Part shown: positions 1-8,569 of the stretch, one piece after another
Position numbering within the stretch: the stretch's first letter is position 1
How the letters are laid out: each line of letters opens with the position of its first letter
NCBI RefSeq assembly: GCF_016583575.1
Contig: NZ_NRRG01000046.1
Span: forward strand, 1-44,686
Direction: 5' to 3'
Origin: Thiocystis violacea
GTDB taxonomy: Bacteria > Pseudomonadota > Gammaproteobacteria > Chromatiales > Chromatiaceae
Length of the DNA stretch: 44,686 bases
Notes under the pieces: model-generated
Database searches by the model: none
Told to the model about the DNA's origin: nothing
The model's input: only the letters and a program-made list of their open reading frames with translations
Program-made: the position numbers and the translations under genes

Positions 1-115
1 GCACAGGAAGAGGTCCGTAACCATGGCCACCCGAAGAAACAGCGCTGAGGACACCGATTCCGCAAACCGCATCAGCGGTTGTAACTGTTTGTTTTTAAAA
101 ATCGAGAGACTTATC
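1..115. other. Unassigned flank beyond the truncated RAYT
   Basis: No gene can be supported here. The stretch lies directly past the stop of the RAYT gene and is AT-richer around positions 80-120. It could be the edge of another mobile element that cut off the RAYT C-terminus, or the start of a gene continuing past position 1. The window ends too soon to decide, and no inverted repeat that I recognise as an insertion-sequence end is visible. Confidence 0.3.
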
Positions 116-565
116 TTAGTGCCATTCGGGCCAATCCCGAACCCGGCTGACATGCCCATGCTTGACCGGATTGAAATGGACGTAGTCCAGGTGGCGGCTG
201 AAGTCGAGATCGGAGCGAATCGCGTGCTCCCAGAAGCGCCGTTGCCAGATCCCCCGCTCACCGCGCGCGACGCGGGAGCGGCAGCGTCGCTCGGTGGCTG
301 GGATGGCGCGGACGAAACGGATCTTGATTGCCTTGATGCGATTGGAGAAATCCGCGTCGCCCTCGGGCAAGGTGATGACGCAGTGCATGTGGTCTGGCAA
401 CACCACCCACCCGTCGATCCGGAATGGACGCTCCTGGCGCGTACGGCGTACCGCCTCGCGCAGCGCATCAATGTGACGCACCAACAGATCCGAGCGCCGC
501 TCCAGCAGATTGATGGTGAAGAAGTAGGTCCCGCCCGGAACCCAGAAGCGACGATAGCGCGACAT
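116..565 (-). CDS. REP-associated tyrosine transposase (RAYT, Y1/IS200-like), probably C-terminally truncated
   Basis: A 149-residue Y1_Tnp/HUH-type single-strand transposase of the RAYT branch. RAYTs bind and process REP palindromes and are thought to have spread them. Visible signs: the N-terminus MSRYRRFWVPGGTYFFT, the metal-binding HUH motif within VLPDHMHCVITLPEGD (about residues 56-72), and the tyrosine-helix region YVHFNPVKHG (about residues 127-136). I chose the ATG at 565 because AAGGA lies 7 bases upstream and the family starts this way; the longer frame to 712 runs into intron sequence. The family usually continues about 20-30 residues after DWP..., whereas this one stops at DWPEWH, so it is probably cut short. 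The catalytic HUH and Tyr region is present, so activity cannot be excluded. REP palindromes at 1276, 1385 and 2480 fit this gene. Confidence 0.85.
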   Translation of the reverse strand: MSRYRRFWVPGGTYFFTINLLERRSDLLVRHIDALREAVRRTRQERPFRIDGWVVLPDHMHCVITLPEGDADFSNRIKAIKIRFVRAIPATERRCRSRVARGERGIWQRRFWEHAIRSDLDFSRHLDYVHFNPVKHGHVSRVRDWPEWH

Positions 566-588
566 CCAGTCATCCTTCGGGAGATATC

Positions 589-624
589 GGGGTTGCTCGG
601 GCGGAGTATCGCGCCCCGAGCCCC
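589..624. repeat. Hairpin in the RAYT leader
   Basis: A stem-loop with arms GCTCGGGCG and CGCCCCGAGC, flanked by GGGG and CCCC, lies about 25-60 bases upstream of the RAYT start. It may be a diverged REP-like palindrome or a translational control element for the transposase. It lacks the GATA loop of the clear REPs, so membership in that family is uncertain. Confidence 0.4.
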
Positions 625-658
625 GATCGACAACATCCCACACCCCGCGCCGGCATCG

Positions 659-1272
659 ATCGGGTCGGGCTGACGGGATTGCGCCCGTCAGCCCTCCCAC
701 ACCACCGGACATGCGGTTTTCCGCATCCGGCGGTTGGAATCACTCGCCATCTAAATCCATCGGCTAGGGAACCCCTTGCCATCTCCAGCGTCCCCTCCGG
801 GTGATCCACACCCCTCGGTTCCACCGTCCCTCAGGGTAGCTGCCGCCGTTGCAACGCCCTCGGGTTTCAGATGACTGCGCGGTGGTCGGCCCCATCCGTT
901 CGGATCGGCTCGTGCTTCCTTCGGCCCTTCGCTCCACCCACGTTACCGGGCTTCTTCGCTACTACGGCCTCTGCTGACTTCTCGAACCCTCTCAGGTCCG
1001 AGATCTCCCCGGGTAAGGTGCCAAGACTTTCGGCCCGTGCCGTCAAGCTCTACCGGATGCGTCTTTCGGTGACGGTTGGATTTCGCGGTCCCTAGCACGC
1101 TCATCGCCCGCATCCGGCCTCTCTGCTTGTTCGTGTTCCTACGGTCGTGCCTTTGATCCACGCTTCTTTCAGCTTGGCCTCACGGCGTCCACCTTGCGCT
1201 TCACTACGGTTGTCGTCACTCTCTCCGGCGACCTCTTTGCAGGTCGCAAGTCTTGGCCCATGCCGGGCACAC
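659..1272 (-). mobile_element. ORF-less group II intron, probably IIC-like, with complete domains V and VI
   Basis: On the minus strand the 5' end reads GTGTGCCCGGCATGGGC (1272 downward), a group II 5' consensus. The region around 940-985, read on the minus strand, carries the GTCAGCAGAGGCC and GGGCCGAAGG segments typical of intron RNA just before the reverse transcriptase gene. Domain V is exactly 34 nt (701-734): a 9-bp stem, a 2-nt 3'-side bulge, a 5-bp stem and an AAAA tetraloop. Domain VI is an 11-bp hairpin (667-694) with a candidate branch-point A at 665, 7 nt from the 3' end ...CCCGAT (659). No reverse transcriptase frame exists inside; domain IV has been lost or was never occupied. 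A candidate EBS1 (TAGGG on the minus strand, 1090-1094) can pair with the last exon bases CCCTA. Mobility would need a maturase supplied from elsewhere; self-splicing is possible. Confidence 0.87.
701..734 (-). ncRNA. Group II intron domain V
   Basis: Catalytic-core hairpin of the intron. Nine pairs (ACCGCCGGA with TCCGGTGGT, one G-U) form the lower stem and five pairs (TGCGG with CCGCA) the upper stem. The tetraloop is AAAA and the 2-nt bulge is on the 3' side. The length is the canonical 34 nt. The triad near the 5' end reads CGC rather than AGC. Confidence 0.88.
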
Positions 1273-1302
1273 TAGGGCGGATGCCCGATAGGGCGATCCG
1301 CC
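1273..1302. repeat. REP palindrome interrupted by the intron
   Basis: Stem arms GGCGGAT/ATCCGCC and GCCC/GGGC enclose a GATA loop (1276-1302), with one bulged base. The TAG at 1273-1275 is three quarters of the GTAG tetranucleotide that marks REPs. The missing base lies on the other side of the intron, so the intron is inserted within the tetranucleotide. The hairpin is also the kind of stem-loop that IIC introns target. Confidence 0.85.
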
Positions 1303-1384
1303 ATTCAGACGCCGAACCGATCCACCAACATTGGTAGCAGCCAAGGAACAGCACCGACAGTGGCGAGGTCAGTGGCACCCAAAT

Positions 1385-1415
1385 GGTGGAACCTCCTATC
1401 GGAGTTCCACCCTAC
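1385..1415. repeat. REP palindrome, inverted relative to the 1276 copy
   Basis: Arms GGTGGAA/TTCCACC and CTCC/GGAG with a four-base loop (TATC on this strand, GATA on the other), followed by CTAC (GTAG on the minus strand). Stem lengths, bulge and loop match the 1276-1302 copy, while the arm sequences have changed in compensating pairs. It is in opposite orientation to that copy, as in paired REP units. Confidence 0.85.
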
Positions 1416-1422
1416 GCGGGAT

Positions 1423-2337
1423 TTATAGAATCTCATGTATTCTGAGGTAGATATTACCCGTTTCAGCAGCCTTGCGGCGTTTTCTCAAAAGTAATTGCAC
1501 GAGATCTATGCGACCTTCCAGAACTGCCATAAGATCGCTGCCGTCCATGAGTATGACAAGCCTCCGACCAGAGGAGTGTGCTTTAACTGCGTCCTCGGAG
1601 AACCCGTTTATTGACAGAAAGAGACCGAGTGTGTTCTCAAGTTTCCGTGATAGCTTGCCCGCCATTCCATCTAGATCCTTTGCTGCAACTAAGTCCTTTT
1701 GCCATTTGGCTTCAAGCAAATAGTCAGTTCCTTCAAAACTAAACGCCCCATCGACTTGCTCTCCAGTAATGCGAAACGAAGCCTTCGGATCAAGATCAAA
1801 AAGATTGAAAAGACCTTTCAGTATCTTTTCCAAATTAAACCCCCTTTGCTGAGGATTCTCTGAGCTAACCAGATCAAAGAATTCCTTTTTCAAGCTTTCA
1901 AGCTCTTGCTGCACGGCATTTACTTTCATCAGGCGTTCATGGGCTTGTTTTCGACGCTCCTCAGCTTGCTTCTGCTCTTGCTCTATATCCTGATAGCCTC
2001 TTAATTGAGCGCGAAGCGCTTTAATGGCGGCTTCTGCCTCTTCTGCCTTCTTCTCTCCCTCTTCTAGCTTTCTGAGGTGAGAAAAATTACTAACCTGGCA
2101 GACCTCCGACATCAGGCGAATTAAGTCTAGCTGGTAGACTTCCTCGTTCGTTGCCAAATAATCGATCAAGGTTGCAACAATATTTCGCTTGTAGTCATCC
2201 CAGTTGAGACGGGACAGCACTTGAGGATCAGAGAGACATTGGGATAAAAAACTACGTAGCTCAGACTTATACCAATAGACGAGGGTCAGCGCTTCCTTCA
2301 ATGCCTGCATGGCTGCTGGAGCGATTTTTCTTGGCAT
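1423..2337 (-). CDS. Orphan PD-(D/E)XK restriction-endonuclease-like protein with coiled coil
   Basis: A 304-residue protein in three parts: a helical N-terminal region (about residues 8-85), a long charged coiled coil (about 88-155), and a C-terminal nuclease fold. The nuclease part shows RGFNLEKIL (Glu170), VDGAF (Asp196) and LLEAKW (Glu209-x-Lys211), the order of acidic, D and ExK residues expected of an Mrr-like PD-(D/E)XK domain. I chose the start at MPRKIAP because the longer frame is out of character. The gene is clearly AT-richer than its neighbours and lies between REP palindromes, which suggests recent acquisition. No methylase or partner gene is adjacent. By family it could be a stand-alone defence nuclease or a mobile-element protein; the target and trigger are unknown. 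Confidence 0.72.
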   Translation of the reverse strand: MPRKIAPAAMQALKEALTLVYWYKSELRSFLSQCLSDPQVLSRLNWDDYKRNIVATLIDYLATNEEVYQLDLIRLMSEVCQVSNFSHLRKLEEGEKKAEEAEAAIKALRAQLRGYQDIEQEQKQAEERRKQAHERLMKVNAVQQELESLKKEFFDLVSSENPQQRGFNLEKILKGLFNLFDLDPKASFRITGEQVDGAFSFEGTDYLLEAKWQKDLVAAKDLDGMAGKLSRKLENTLGLFLSINGFSEDAVKAHSSGRRLVILMDGSDLMAVLEGRIDLVQLLLRKRRKAAETGNIYLRIHEIL

Positions 2338-2479
2338 TTTGGTTATCCCTGTTCCTAATGTACAATTTTTAGATCTACCCGGCCTGCCGTTGCAGGTCCG
2401 ATTGAGCGACTGGTTGGACCATAGTGAGCACGTAAAGCGCAATGCGCAGCAATGCCGCCATATGAAGGTTGACTCCATA

Positions 2480-2510
2480 CGGCAGAATACGCTGCGCTAT
2501 TCCGCCCTAC
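2480..2510. repeat. REP palindrome
   Basis: Arms GGCAGAATA and TATTCCGCC (one G-U pair) around CGCTGCGC, ending in CTAC. It lies between the nuclease gene and fdoI. The bases after it, CCGCCCTACGATCCC, match the sequence obtained when the intron at 659-1272 is removed from its exons, which supports the intron boundaries. Confidence 0.8.
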
Positions 2511-2555
2511 GATCCCGTCACTGCCGACGATTTTACACGCCAGCCACCCAAAACC

Positions 2556-3176
2556 TCACCGCCTCGTCACCTCCTCAAACCAAGTCCGATGATGCTGCTT
2601 GGCCCAAGCCCGGGTGACGGTGCCGTACCACATGGCGCGGACGGTGCCGGTGACCCAGATGGCGGCGTAGACGTGGACGAAGATGAGACAGATCATGACC
2701 ACGGCGGTGGCCGAGTGGATGACCGCCGCCCAGCGCACCAACTCGACCGGGAAGTCGAAATAGGCGCGCCAGAGGATGATGCCGGTGGGGATGAGTAAGA
2801 GCATGCAGAGCAGCAGCAGCCAGAACATCAGCTTCTGGCCGCCGTTGTATTTGCCTTGAGCGGGCATGCCCTCATCGATGCCGTTCACCATTTCGCCGAC
2901 GCGTCCGATCCATTGCCAGTCGACCCGGCGCATCAGGTTGTGCTTGGTGAAGCGGATCACCATGAGGATGAAGGCCAGCCCCATGATGACCCCGAAGATG
3001 GGGTGGAGGATGCGCGTCCAGGTTCCGCCGCCGAAGAGCAGGCTGAAGGGGTAGAAGGCGGGATGGAAGAGCGCCAGGCCGGACATGCCGAGCAGGATGA
3101 AGCTGATGCCGACGATCCAGTGGTTGGCGCGCTGGCCGGCGGTGTAGCGGATCAGGTCTCGGGGGTCGCGTCTCAT
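2556..3176 (-). CDS. fdoI: Formate dehydrogenase gamma subunit, cytochrome b556
   Basis: A 206-residue integral membrane di-heme cytochrome b that anchors the enzyme and passes electrons from the beta subunit to quinone. Four membrane spans are visible (about residues 20-38, 57-76, 116-136, 150-176). His19, His58, His154 and His168 fall at the positions of the heme ligands of E. coli FdnI. The start codon overlaps the stop of fdoH in an ATGA, so the two are translationally coupled. It is the last gene of the fdoGHI operon. The symbol could equally be fdnI or fdhC; the sequence does not separate these. Confidence 0.93.
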   Translation of the reverse strand: MRRDPRDLIRYTAGQRANHWIVGISFILLGMSGLALFHPAFYPFSLLFGGGTWTRILHPIFGVIMGLAFILMVIRFTKHNLMRRVDWQWIGRVGEMVNGIDEGMPAQGKYNGGQKLMFWLLLLCMLLLIPTGIILWRAYFDFPVELVRWAAVIHSATAVVMICLIFVHVYAAIWVTGTVRAMWYGTVTRAWAKQHHRTWFEEVTRR

Positions 3177-4051
3177 GCCTCTTCCTCCTCTTTCTCGATC
3201 TCTTTGGAGACGGCGTTCGGCCCCTTGGTGACGTAGTGGAAGAGGCTGGCGAAGCCGACCAGGGCCATGGTGGCGATGGCCAGTGGCTTGGTGACGCCCT
3301 TCCAGATCTCGACCAGCGGGCTGATGGCCGGATCGCGCGGCAGGCCGTATAGCTCGGGTTGGTCGGCGTGCTGGAGGACGTACATGACGTGCGTCCCGCC
3401 GACACCCGCCGGGTCATAGAGCCCCGCGTGGGCGAAGCCCCGCTCTTTGAGGTCCGTCACCCGCTCCTCGGCATGGTCGATCATGTCGGTTTTGCTGCCG
3501 AAGGTGATGGCCCCGGTCGGGCAGGTCTTGACGCAGGCCGGTTCCAGCCCGACCGAGACCCGGTCGGAGCAGAGCGTGCATTTGTAGACCTTCTCGTCCG
3601 TCTTCGAGAGGCGCGGGATGTCGAAGGGACAGCCGGTGATGCAGTAGCCGCAGCCGATGCAGTTCTCCTGGTGGAAATCCACGATGCCGTTGCTGTACTG
3701 GACGATGGCCCCCGGCGCCGGGCAGGAGGCCAGACAGCCGGGGTCCGCGCAGTGCATGCAGCCGTCCTTGCGGATCAGCCATTCCAGCCGGTTGGGCTCC
3801 GGCTCCACCTCGAAGAAGCGCATCAGGGTCCAGGTGGTGTCGTTGAGATCCTGGGGGTTCTGATAGCTCCCGAGGTTGTGCCCGATCTCCCCGTGCAGGT
3901 CGTTCCATTGCATGCAGGCGACCTGACAGGCCTTGCAGCCGATGCATTTGGAGATGTCGATCAGCTTGGCGACGTCCAGCGTCCCGCGCACCCCAGGCAT
4001 GGGGGTGGTGGTGGCGGAACGGGCCTGAATGTCGAGCGATTGCAGCGCCAT
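3173..4051 (-). CDS. fdoH: Formate dehydrogenase beta subunit, 4x[4Fe-4S]
   Basis: A 292-residue electron-transfer subunit carrying four ferredoxin-type clusters. Cysteine groups include [11 protein letters not shown] (Cys36, 39, 42, 46), [24 protein letters not shown] and CTLC...CVKTC. A single membrane helix near residues 252-274 and a charged tail ([10 protein letters not shown]) match the C-terminal anchor of FdnH/FdoH. It lies 9 bp after fdoG and overlaps fdoI by 4 bp. It transfers electrons from the periplasmic catalytic subunit to the cytochrome b. Confidence 0.95.
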   Translation of the reverse strand: MALQSLDIQARSATTTPMPGVRGTLDVAKLIDISKCIGCKACQVACMQWNDLHGEIGHNLGSYQNPQDLNDTTWTLMRFFEVEPEPNRLEWLIRKDGCMHCADPGCLASCPAPGAIVQYSNGIVDFHQENCIGCGYCITGCPFDIPRLSKTDEKVYKCTLCSDRVSVGLEPACVKTCPTGAITFGSKTDMIDHAEERVTDLKERGFAHAGLYDPAGVGGTHVMYVLQHADQPELYGLPRDPAISPLVEIWKGVTKPLAIATMALVGFASLFHYVTKGPNAVSKEIEKEEEEA

Positions 4052-4060
4052 GTCCGCCTC

Positions 4061-7000
4061 CTAGACGATCGTCTGGATTTTTTCGACGTTGACCAGGAAC
4101 GCCTTGAACTCGGGCGTCTGGGTGTTGGCGTCCCCCACGAAGGGCGTCAGGGTGTTGGTGAGATAGCCGTTTCTGGCCACGCCCATGAAGCCCCAATGGA
4201 TCGGGATGCCGACGGTGTGGACCTGTTTGCCCTCCACGCTGAGTGACCTCAGTCGTTTGGTCACCACCGCCACCGCGACGATATGTCCCCGATTGGACCG
4301 CACCCGCACATGATCGCCCGAGCGGATGCCCCGTTCGGCCGCCAGCGTCTCCCCGATCTCGACGAACTGCTCCGGCTGGATGACGGAGCTGGAACGGCAG
4401 TGCTTGGTCCAGTAGTGGAAGTGCTCGGTGAGCCGGTAGGTGGTCGCCACGTAGGGGAACTGATCGGGCTTGCCGAAGCTGTCCCAGTCGCCCTTGAACA
4501 CCCGCGCCGCCGGGTTGGCCCGCGCCAGCGGGTTGTCCGGGTGCATGGGATTGTTGGCGAGGGGCGACTCCATGGGCTCGTAATGCTCGGGGAAGGGACC
4601 ATCCGCCATCTTGTCGACCGCGAAGAAGCGGGCGACGCCCTCCGGGTTCATGATGAATGGACCCATGCCGTCCGTTGGGTTGGAGTCTGGCTTGAAGTCC
4701 GGGATGTCGGACCCGCCCCAGCGCCCGTTGACGCCGTCCCAGGCGACCAGCATTCGGCTCGGGTCGTAGGGCTTGCCCGCCGGATCGCAGGAGGCGCGGT
4801 TGTAGAGCACCCGCCGGTTGGCCGGCCAGGCCCAGGCCCAGTCGAGCGTCTGCCCGATCCCGTAGGGGTCTGAGTTATCGCGTCGGGCCATGAGGTTGCC
4901 CTTCTCGCTCCAGGCCCCGGCGAAGATCCAGCAACCGCAGGCGGTCGAGCCATCCGCGCGCAGCTCGGCGAAGCCGTTGAGCTGCTCGCCCTTCTTGACC
5001 AGCACCTTGGTCGCGTCCTTGGGATCGGTGACATCCGCGAGCGCCCGGCCGTTGAACTCCCGCGCTAGTTCCTCCGGCGACGGGAAGTGCGGTTGTTTGT
5101 ACCGCCAGGTCAGGTTGAGGATGGGATCGGGGAAGGCCCCGCCGTCCTTCGCGTACAGCTCGCGCAGCTTGAGGAAGAGGCCGGCGATGATCTCCTGATC
5201 CGCCCGCGCCTCGCCCGGCGGGTTGGCCGCCTTCCAGTGCCATTGCAGCACGCGCGAGGAACTGACCAGGGAACCGTCTTCCTCCGCGAAGCAGGTGGAG
5301 GGCAGACGGAAGACCTCGGTGGCGATCTTGGTCGGATCGACGTCGTTGTACTCGCCGTGGTCCTGCCAGAACTCCGAGGTCTCGGTGGCCAGCGGGTCGA
5401 TGACGACCATGAACTTGAGCTTCGACAGCGCCCCGGACACCTTGATCTTGCAGGGCGCGGAGGCGAGCGGGTTGAAACCCTGGCAGATGTAGCCGTTCAT
5501 CTTGCCGGCGTTCATGTCCTCGAAGACCTGGAGGATGTCGTGGGTCTTGTCGAGCTTGGGCAGCCAGTCGTAAGCCCAGTTGTTCTCAGCGGTCGCGGCA
5601 TCGCCAAACCAGGCCTTCATGGTGCTGACGAAGAACTTGGGATAGTTCTGCATGTAGCTCAACTGGCCCGGCCGCAGCGGCTTGGGCGAGCGCTTGTCCA
5701 GATAGGCCGCGAAGTCCTGCTCTTTCTCGCCGGCCAGCGTCATATACCCCGGCAGCAGGTTGGAGAGCAGGCCCAGGTCGGTCAGACCCTGAATGTTGGA
5801 GTGACCGCGCAGCGCGTTCATGCCGCCGCCGGGCTTGCCGATGTTGCCGAGCAGCAACTGCACCATGGCCCCGGTGCGGATCATCTGCGAGCCCTGCGAG
5901 TGCTGGGTCCAGCCCAGGGCGTACATGATGGTCATGACCCGGTCCGAGGCCGAGGTCTCGGCGATCATCTCGCACACCTTGAGAAAGGCGTCCTGCGGCG
6001 TGCCGCAGATGGTCGAGACCATTTCGGGCGTATAGCGCGCGTAATGCGCCTTCATCAGTTGATAGACGCAGCGCGGGTCCTGGAGCGTCGGGTCGGTCAG
6101 CACGAAGCCGTCATCGCCGAGCTGATAGCCCCAGCTCGCCTTGTCATAGCTGTGCTTCTCCGGGTCATAGCCGGTGAAGATGCCGTTCTCGAAGCCGAAA
6201 TCCGCTTTCACCAGGAAGCTGAAGTCGGTGTAGCTCCGCACATAGTCGTGATGGATCTTGTCGTGGCTCAGCAGGTAATTGATGAGCCCAGCGAGGAAGG
6301 CGATGTCGCTGCCGGCGCGAATCGGGGCGTAGTAGTCCGCCACCGCCGCCGAGCGGGTGAAGCGCGGATCGACCACGATCAGCCTGGCCTTGCGATAGGC
6401 CTTGGCCTCGGTCACCCATTTGAAGCCGCAGGGGTGCGCCTCGGCGGCATTGCCGCCCATGATGAGGATGAGGTCGGCGTTCTTGATGTCGACCCAGTGA
6501 TTGGTCATGGCGCCACGGCCGAACGTCGGGGCAAGACTTGCCACCGTCGGGCCGTGTCAGACACGCGCTTGGTTGTCGAACGCGAGCATCCCCAAACTGC
6601 GGGCGAATTTGTGGGTCAGATAGCCGGTCTCGTTGCTGGAGGCGGAGGCCGCCAGCATGCCGGTGCTGAGCCAGCGGTTGACGGTCTGACCGGCCTCGTT
6701 GGTCGCGACGAAGTTGGCGTCACGGTCCTCTTTCATCAGCCGGGCGATGCGGGTGAAGGCGTCGTCCCAGGTGATGCGCTGCCACTCGCGCGAGTTGGGC
6801 GCGCGGTATTCGGGGTACTTGAGCCGGTTCTCGCTCTGGACAAAGTCGAGCAGTCCGGCGCCCTTCGGACAGAGTGTCCCGCGATTGACCGGATGATCCG
6901 GGTCGCCCTCGATATGGATGACCTCGGCGTGGGCGTTCTTGGAGCGGTCGCCGAGCGTATAGATGAGGATGCCGCAACCGACCGAACAATAGGGGCAGGT

Positions 7001-7144
7001 ATTGCGGGTCTCGGTCGCGTTCGCCAGCTTGAAGGCGCGCACCTCGGCCAGCGCCGCGTCCGGCGAGAAGCCGAGCAGCGCCAGGCTGGTGGTGCCCGCG
7101 CCGGCGGCGCAGACCTTGAAGAACTGTCGTCTGGATAGGTTCAT
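4061..7144 (-). CDS. fdoG: Formate dehydrogenase alpha subunit, molybdopterin selenoprotein (UGA = Sec196)
   Basis: Catalytic subunit (1027 residues) oxidising formate to CO2 at a Mo- or W-bis-MGD centre. The frame contains one UGA (6557-6559) in NQARV-U-HGPTVASLAP, precisely the selenocysteine site of E. coli FdnG/FdoG; with the ATG at 7144 the residue number is 196, as in E. coli. This start follows GGAGTGACG and opens a twin-arginine signal (MNLSRRQFFK), so the protein is predicted to be exported folded to the periplasm. A [4Fe-4S] site is formed by Cys50, 53, 57 and Cys92. Automated callers will split it into 6557-7189 and 4061-6544; this is read-through, not a pseudogene. It is first in the fdoGHI operon and divergent from selD. 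Confidence 0.96.
6515..6559 (-). promoter_or_regulatory. Bacterial SECIS element of fdoG
   Basis: Directly after the UGA, the mRNA can fold GGCAA-GUC-UUGCC, with the G/U apical loop about 23-25 nt from the U of UGA. This is the distance and loop type that SelB recognises in E. coli fdhF. The flanking CCGACG segments are also similar to the E. coli elements. Confidence 0.75.
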
Positions 7145-7419
7145 CGTCACTCCGATCACTCCTCTGTGGCGGATTCCGGTCGAGACCATGGCGCTTCAGT
7201 CATCCATATTAGAAATGAATGAAATGCCATTATTATGATATTTTAATCAGATGCTTAGCCGTTCGGTTTGGCTCTGGACATGACGCCACTGAATAGCGCA
7301 GACGGGCCGAAATGTCCATTGCTCCAAGGCATGCTCCCGCGTCTCGCCAAGCGCGGGTTCCTTCAACGTGGATACCGGATTAAGATCGCGGTGGTTCCTT
7401 CATCCATTTTCGAGAAGCC

Positions 7420-8469
7420 ATGGATATCAGACTGACCCAGCTAGCCACCTGTGCGGGTTGAGCGGCGAAACTCGGCCCCGCCGAGCTGTCGCAGGTTCTG
7501 CGCGAACTGCCGCTGACCCAGCATCCGGATGTGATCGTCGGATTGGAGCATCCAGACGACTGTGGAGTCGTGCGCCTGTCCGACGACCTGGCGATCGTCA
7601 CGACCGTGGATGTCTTCACCCCGGTGGTCGACGACCCCTTCGATTACGGCCGGATCGCCGCCATCAACAGCCTCTCGGATATCTATGCGATGGGCGCGCG
7701 TCCGGTGTCGGCGGTCTCGGTGGCCGGTTTTCCCGATACGCGGCTGCCGCTTGGCATCCTGACCGAGATCCTGAAGGGCTTGATCGCGGGCGCGGCGGAC
7801 GGCGGTGTGCCGGTGGTCGGCGGGCATACGGTCAAGAATCCCGAGCCCCTGTTCGGACTGGCGGTGACCGGGGTCGTGCATCCGGACCGACTCGTCCTCA
7901 AGGGCGGCGCGCAGCCAGGAGACATCCTGGTCCTGACCAAGCCGCTCGGCATCGGCGTCTTGAGCACCGCGCTCAAGAACGAACGGCTCTCGTCAGCGGG
8001 GATCGCGAGGGTCACGGAGGTGATGCTGGCGCCCAACGACAAGGCATCAGCGACGATGCTGCGCCACGGGGCGCACGCGGCGACCGATGTCACCGGATTC
8101 GGACTCCTGGGTCATCTGCTTGAAATGACGCGCGCGGCGGGTCTGACCGCCGAGTTGCACTGGTCCAGGATTCAGGTGCTTGAGGATGCCCTGCCGCTGG
8201 CCGAGGCCGGATGCTTTCCGGGCGGCGCCAGGAACAATCTGAAGGCGTATCTGGAGAGGGTCGCGTTCGATCCGGCACTCTCCGAATGGCAATCCCTGCT
8301 GCTCGCCGATCCTCAGACCTCGGGCGGTCTCTTGATCGCCTTCCCGCCCGAGCGGGTGGACGCCGCCCTGGCCGACCTCGCGGCCCAGGGCATTTCCGCC
8401 TGTCGGGTCGGGCGGATGCTGGAGTCGCGCGAGCGCGACGTCATGGTTCTCGCCTCCGGCTCGCCTTGA
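7420..8469 (+). CDS. selD: Selenide, water dikinase, itself a predicted selenoprotein (UGA = Sec14)
   Basis: SelD makes selenophosphate from selenide and ATP, the donor for Sec-tRNA and 2-selenouridine. From the ATG at 7420 the frame reads MDIRLTQLATCAG-U-AAKLG, with UGA at 7459-7461, at the place of active-site Cys17 in E. coli SelD; Lys17 follows as in the family. Downstream motifs fit the whole family: DDCGVV, TTVDVFTPVVDDPFDYGRIAA, GGHTVKNPEPLFGLAVTG, TDVTGFGLLGHL and DPQTSGGLL. Total 349 residues, normal length. Frame callers will start at the GTG at 7531 and lose the catalytic N-terminus. It is divergent from fdoG, a major selenium consumer. The SECIS of this UGA is less obvious: a CTCGGC/GCCGAG hairpin and a CGCAG-GUU-CUGCG hairpin compete. 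Confidence 0.94.
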
Positions 8470-8569
8470 CCAAACAGGAAACGGCGTATCGCCCTTGGTA
8501 GGCATCCACGCCACATCAGGCGACGCCGCGTCAACCGCGACCCAAGGGCTGAAAGCCGCTGACCACGCC

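Noticed and set aside
871-1378. Short open frames within 871-1378
   Set aside because: They lie within structured group II intron RNA or its flanking REP and have no protein character.
6557-6559. fdoG as a pseudogene with a premature stop
   Set aside because: The UGA is exactly at the selenocysteine position with a SECIS, and selD is adjacent.
5087-7138. A 683-codon open frame on the plus strand opposite fdoG
   Set aside because: Shadow of a GC-rich coding strand: low-complexity Val/Gly/Arg/Asp protein, no family features, and fully antisense to a clear gene.
7145-7419. A selC (tRNA-Sec) gene in the fdoG-selD intergenic region
   Set aside because: No tRNA-like cloverleaf or UCA anticodon arm could be assembled; only a GC hairpin-like stretch near 7338-7362.
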